Positions 5,294 through 8,279 of a stretch of DNA of 8,279 bases are shown in pieces (within the stretch, counting starts at the first letter, position 1; every line of letters starts with the position of its first letter). Source of the stretch: Acidimicrobiaceae bacterium (GTDB taxonomy: Bacteria; Actinomycetota; Acidimicrobiia; Acidimicrobiales; UBA10347); the NCBI GenBank assembly GCA_003485885.1, contig DNHM01000286.1, forward strand, positions 375 through 8,653, written 5' to 3'. Under the pieces are notes generated by a model, which saw nothing but the letters and a program-made list of their open reading frames with translations, had not been told where the DNA came from and did no database searches. The position numbers and the translations under genes are program-made.

Positions 5294-6976
5294 TCAGACC
5301 AATGGGTTGAACCGTGCCTCGGCATTCGCGTATCCACCAGCGAGTGCTGCTGGGCTTCCATCGGCACGCCAACAGGCTGCACCGGTCAACATGGCTGTTG
5401 CCGGATCCACGATCACCCCATTCATCCCTCCAGCGACGTTCGGGACCACGGTGATGTCGTGGCCACGAGCGGCCAAACCAGTCTGGATGTCAGCGCCGAA
5501 GCCGGCTTCGAGTTCAACCGTTTGCCCCTGTGTCCATAACCGGGGTGCCTCGACGGCTTCTTGCAATGTCATGCCATGGTCGATCAGGTTCACGATCGAT
5601 TGGAACACCGACGGGAAGATCCGCACCCCGCCCGGAGTGCCGATGCCGAGCCACGGTCGACCGTCGCGGCTCAGTATCGCTGGCGCCATGCTGCTCACGA
5701 CTCGTTTGTTTGCCGCAACAGAATTCGGCTGACCTGGGTGTGGGTCAAACATGGCCTGGGTGTTGTTGAGCAACATGCCGGTTCCCGGCACCGTGACCTT
5801 GGAACCAAATAGCTCATTAATTGTCTGGGTCATCGACACCATGTTGCCGTCGCCATCGGCTGCCGTGACGTGGGTGGTGTACGAAGACTCTGCGCCGGGA
5901 CGGCCTGCAAGCGCAGTGGTCGCATGGTCAGGATCCACGTCGTTACGGCGACTCGAGCCGTACGCCTTCGACGTCAGCCATTCGAGTGGAATGTCGACCG
6001 TTGCCGGATCACCCAGGTACGCGAAACGGTCGGCGAAGCCAATCTTTAGTATCTCGATCAACAGATGTGCACTCTCAACAGTGCCGAAACCCATAGCTGC
6101 TACGTCGAACCCCTCGAGGATGTTCAACATCTCGATGATCAGCGTGATGCCACTGTTTCCCGGCGGCGGCCCCGCAATCTCATAACCGCGATAGGTGCCA
6201 CGTACTGGGTCGTTGTGAATCGTTTCATACGCCGCCAGATCAGCAGTGGTAATCAGGCCGCCGTTGGCCGCCATATCGTCGGCAAGCGCCTGTCCAAGTG
6301 CGCCGTTGTACAACGCCCCCGAACGTTCCTGCGCAATGAGCCGCAACGAGTCAGCAAACTCAGGACGCACGATCAGATCGCCAGGTTTGACCGAGACACC
6401 ACCTGGCTGAAAGATCTTCGCCGTCGCATCGAAACGAGCGATGTCCTCGGCGTGGTCCAAGGCGAGTCGACTCAAGTACTCCGAGCAACGGAAGCCACTC
6501 GCTGCATAACGAATGGCGGGTTGCACGATTGCTTCCCATTCGAGACGGCCGTGTGCTGCGTGGACTTCGTCCCACGCCTTCAGGTTTCCGGGCACCCCCG
6601 ACGCAAGATGGCCGACCTGGCTGACTCGACCCACGCTCGTCAGGTAGTCCGGCCAGGTGTCCGAAACTGGTGTGTACATGTCCGGGGTCGCTGCGCTCGG
6701 GGCCAGCGTGTAGTTATCGATACACAGCCCGGTGCCGTCGGCCAAGCCAAGATTGATATAACCGCCGCCCAGGGGGCCGACCATCATGGGTTCGACCACG
6801 CTTAGTGCGAAAATCGCAGCAATCGCTGCGTCGACGGCATTGCCTCCCATGGCCAGCATCTCCAGCCCGGCGCTGGACCCGAGCGGGTGGTTCGTCACCA
6901 CCATGCCTTGCGAACCAGTGGCCGCTTCCTTGAACGTGTCGAACGTTGTGCCTGCTGAGGAACGCCATTGCTTCAT
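5294..6976 (-). CDS. Gamma-glutamyltransferase-family Ntn hydrolase (GGT-like)
   Basis: This 560-residue proenzyme belongs to the GGT family, which self-cleaves before a Thr that then acts as nucleophile in hydrolysis or transfer of gamma-glutamyl (or other acyl) groups. The large-subunit signature AGLEMLAMGGNAVDAAIA is near residues 36-53, followed by VEPMMVGPLGGG and GVPG. The cleavage site is Y366/T367 in ESSYTTHVT, giving a small subunit of about 194 residues. Substrate-site residues S428-S429 (SSMAP) and the oxyanion glycines G449-G450 (GTPGG) are present. The LLNN segment continues TQAMFDPHPGQPNS, as in YwrD-like members, and lacks the Asp that in E. coli GGT binds the substrate alpha-amino group, so the substrate may not be classical glutathione. 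No signal peptide is seen, unlike periplasmic GGTs, suggesting a cytosolic enzyme. It is the first gene of the operon with the AhpD-like gene and surE. No Shine-Dalgarno is seen; TAACGT six bases upstream suits a leaderless start. Confidence 0.9.
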   Translation of the reverse strand: MKQWRSSAGTTFDTFKEAATGSQGMVVTNHPLGSSAGLEMLAMGGNAVDAAIAAIFALSVVEPMMVGPLGGGYINLGLADGTGLCIDNYTLAPSAATPDMYTPVSDTWPDYLTSVGRVSQVGHLASGVPGNLKAWDEVHAAHGRLEWEAIVQPAIRYAASGFRCSEYLSRLALDHAEDIARFDATAKIFQPGGVSVKPGDLIVRPEFADSLRLIAQERSGALYNGALGQALADDMAANGGLITTADLAAYETIHNDPVRGTYRGYEIAGPPPGNSGITLIIEMLNILEGFDVAAMGFGTVESAHLLIEILKIGFADRFAYLGDPATVDIPLEWLTSKAYGSSRRNDVDPDHATTALAGRPGAESSYTTHVTAADGDGNMVSMTQTINELFGSKVTVPGTGMLLNNTQAMFDPHPGQPNSVAANKRVVSSMAPAILSRDGRPWLGIGTPGGVRIFPSVFQSIVNLIDHGMTLQEAVEAPRLWTQGQTVELEAGFGADIQTGLAARGHDITVVPNVAGGMNGVIVDPATAMLTGAACWRADGSPAALAGGYANAEARFNPLV

Positions 6977-6982
6977 AACCCG

Positions 6983-6988
6983 ACGTTA
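6983..6988 (-). promoter_or_regulatory. Candidate -10 box for a leaderless GGT-operon transcript
   Basis: TAACGT (minus strand, 6988-6983) fits the TANNNT -10 pattern and stands exactly six bases before the ATG at 6976. No ribosome binding site is present between them. That spacing is typical of leaderless mRNAs, common in actinobacteria. A good -35 box is not apparent. Confidence 0.3.
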
Positions 6989-7024
6989 GTGCCGCCTCGT
7001 GGTTGGCGCAGCAAGCATTGGGAA

Positions 7025-7064
7025 GGACCGTCACGACCAACGGCGCATCGGTTGGATGTGGTCC
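7025..7064 (-). other. Nested inverted repeat upstream of the GGT gene
   Basis: GGACC (7025-7029) pairs with GGTCC (7060-7064), and inside it CCAAC (7037-7041) pairs with GTTGG (7051-7055) around a 9-base loop, with an asymmetric internal loop between the two stems. On the minus strand no T-run follows, so it is not a standard intrinsic terminator. It lies between the DUF1266 stop and the GGT start and could be an operator or an RNA structure. Confidence 0.25.
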
Positions 7065-7080
7065 CCCCGTATGGGTGCAG

Positions 7081-7107
7081 CGAACCTCGGTGACGTGGTG
7101 CGGTTCG
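7081..7107 (-). other. Inverted repeat just after the DUF1266 gene
   Basis: CGAACC (7081-7086) and GGTTCG (7102-7107) are perfect complements separated by 15 bases, beginning nine bases after the DUF1266 stop codon. The position suggests a 3'-end hairpin for that transcript. There is no T-run downstream on the minus strand, so termination is unproven. Confidence 0.25.
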
Positions 7108-7115
7108 GCAGGTAG

Positions 7116-7754
7116 TTACGCCAATCGTTCACCGTCAACTATGACGCCTGCTGACCGATCCCAGCTGACCCGATTCCACGGACTTGTTGGGTCGGCCAGT
7201 AGTTCATCGGCGACCTGCTGGAATTGCTGCTGGCTGGGATCGGGCGTGGGCGTCCACTGGCCCTTATCGGTGAGCCACAAGATCCGGCCAGACAGATAGT
7301 TGTTGGCGATCGACTCCCACGAATCAAATCGATCGCCGAGCGCGGCGGCGGCATCCATCACCAGCGACCAGGCGCGGTCAGAGCTGATTACCTGGGCTAA
7401 CGCTGCGCCTCCGGCCACGGTGATAAGTCGGCAGTAATCCCAGGCGAACTTCTCGTCGCCGCCGTCTACTCCGTCGGCTGACCATTTCGCTCGATAGCCC
7501 TCGTGCTGCATCCAGTCGACCAGTTCATCGAATTCGCGCTCGTCTCGCACGTCCCACCAGACCGCGAGCCCATCTACCCAGTCAAGAGCTTCGAGGCCAC
7601 CACCCAGTGTGTCGAGTCGAGGCGCAACTGCCTGGAAGTAGATCGCATTGGTCAGTAGCGCCCACGCTTGATCGCCGGACACGTTGGCCGCTTTCGGGTC
7701 CCACGCCCACTGCGGTACTCGATCATCGACCTTGTTGCGCTTGAACCATGCCAT
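7116..7754 (-). CDS. DUF1266 domain protein
   Basis: With the ATG at 7754 the protein is 212 residues, starting MAWFKRNKVDDRVPQWAWD. An in-frame ATG ten codons upstream (7784) is possible. I prefer the inner one because AGG lies about nine bases before it and MAWFKR is a natural start. The pattern that identifies DUF1266 is in the C-terminal half: DYCRLITVAGGAALAQVIS, then SDRAWSLVMDAAAALGDRFDSWE, NNYLSGRILW, and near the end ELLADPTSPWNRVSWD. The N-terminal half has AWALLTNAIYFQAV and a DVRDEREFDELVDWM segment. The protein is rich in Trp and acidic residues, has no signal peptide or membrane helix, and is probably cytosolic. DUF1266 proteins have no established enzymatic activity known to me; they are frequent in actinobacteria. 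The gene appears to be a single transcription unit between the crotonase gene and the GGT operon. Confidence 0.7.
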   Translation of the reverse strand: MAWFKRNKVDDRVPQWAWDPKAANVSGDQAWALLTNAIYFQAVAPRLDTLGGGLEALDWVDGLAVWWDVRDEREFDELVDWMQHEGYRAKWSADGVDGGDEKFAWDYCRLITVAGGAALAQVISSDRAWSLVMDAAAALGDRFDSWESIANNYLSGRILWLTDKGQWTPTPDPSQQQFQQVADELLADPTSPWNRVSWDRSAGVIVDGERLA

Positions 7755-8029
7755 GACCGAAGCCTGGCACAGACGTGGGCTCATCCGACGCTATGGCCAT
7801 GTGGCTTCCAAAGTGATTGAACGGATCGGTGGTGACGTCGCCGTGGTTACTCGCTGCCAACAGAGCCTGGCGAACTCGCGCTACGAGACGCCGTTTATGT
7901 TGCCATCGCCTGACACATGGCAGCCAACCGTCCAACACACCTACTTCGTAACTGGCCAAAGTGAACTCAAAGATGAGGTCAGACCCTCCGAGTAGGCAAC
8001 TGGCGCAATGTATGGCTGACCTTCGGTTC

Positions 8030-8279
8030 CTAGTGAGCCGACACGAAGTCGGACATGTTCTTGAGCATGTGGGCGGCGCCGTGTGGTGTGTTGAGCGCAG
8101 CGTTCTCGCCATAGATAGCTTCCTTCTGCCAGCCGAAGTTCTTGCGATGTGCTGCCAGCGGAGCCAACTCGATGGCCCGGGTCATCGCTGCCTTACGCAG
8201 GTCCTCGAGCGGTACCGCGGACTCTACGAATCCTGCTTGCACCGCTGCGGGCGCCGTCCATCGTTTGGACAGAATGATG
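8030..8279 (-). CDS. Enoyl-CoA hydratase/isomerase (crotonase) family protein, C-terminal part
   Basis: The frame runs in from the right edge (first full codon 8278-8276) to TAG 8032-8030, so only the last 82 residues are visible. It begins IILSKRWTAPAAVQAGFVES, continues AVPLEDLRKAAMTRAIELAPL, and ends NMSDFVSAH. The sequence 'S-KRWTA-AVQAGFV-VP-L' matches the crotonase segment that follows the active-site region (typical form: 'TGRRFTAEEALRAGLVDEVVP'), and the C-terminal helices fit the trimer/dimer interface part. Crotonases hydrate or isomerise acyl-CoA thioesters, often in beta-oxidation. The catalytic oxyanion-hole residues lie beyond the window, so the precise reaction cannot be stated. 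A fatty-acid role would fit alongside a CYP153 hydroxylase, but the genes are 4.6 kb apart and on opposite strands. Confidence 0.78.
   Translation of the reverse strand, partial: IILSKRWTAPAAVQAGFVESAVPLEDLRKAAMTRAIELAPLAAHRKNFGWQKEAIYGENAALNTPHGAAHMLKNMSDFVSAH

Noticed and set aside
5307..6805. Several plus-strand open frames opposite the GGT gene
   Set aside because: They are antisense shadows of a clearly conserved 560-residue GGT-family gene.
7755..8029. Possible small gene between the crotonase and DUF1266 genes
   Set aside because: Open frames on both strands exist but none has a convincing start, ribosome site or recognisable motif. It is treated as intergenic.
1..8279. tRNA genes, rRNA, CRISPR arrays, insertion sequences
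   Set aside because: I saw no cloverleaf, no regularly spaced repeats and no transposase motifs or terminal inverted repeats.

Overview
The window looks like a bacterial chromosome segment of moderate GC (roughly 55-60% by eye). The gene content (a CYP153-type P450, a DUF1266 protein, a GTG start, and one start codon placed as in a leaderless transcript) fits an actinobacterial, perhaps marine Acidimicrobiia-like, genome. That placement is inference and weak. All family assignments come from reading motifs, not from searches.

Layout. The left edge (1-201, minus) is the N-terminal part of a DUF3303 protein. Bases 299-1901 are a decayed zone. It holds a plus-strand relic resembling the C-terminal part of an Rrp8-like methyltransferase, and a minus-strand copper locus. 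In that locus copC is broken by a recognisable 8-bp tandem duplication and the CopD-like part is scrambled. Next, on the plus strand, comes a compact pair: a full-length CYP153-family cytochrome P450 (2093-3409) and an FMN nitroreductase-family protein (3420-4007). A cluster of GCGAG/CTCGC motifs lies upstream of the pair.

Facing this pair on the minus strand is a tight three-gene operon: a gamma-glutamyltransferase-family Ntn hydrolase (5294-6976), an AhpD-like carboxymuconolactone-decarboxylase-family protein (4783-5259), and SurE nucleotidase (4052-4786). Further right on the minus strand are a DUF1266 protein (7116-7754) and the C-terminal part of an enoyl-CoA hydratase/isomerase (8030 to the edge).

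The most interesting signal is in the middle operon gene. A single in-frame TGA sits exactly where AhpD-like proteins carry the second cysteine of their CxxC redox motif. The frame stays open for 97 codons after it. Glu, Cys and His residues at the AhpD catalytic spacings are kept. A perfect 7-bp hairpin with loop CGGGU lies at the right distance for a bacterial SECIS element. I interpret it as a candidate selenoprotein with a CxxU active site, which ordinary gene callers would split into two hypothetical ORFs. The main competing reading is a nonsense mutation, worth keeping in mind because other genes in the window are clearly decayed.
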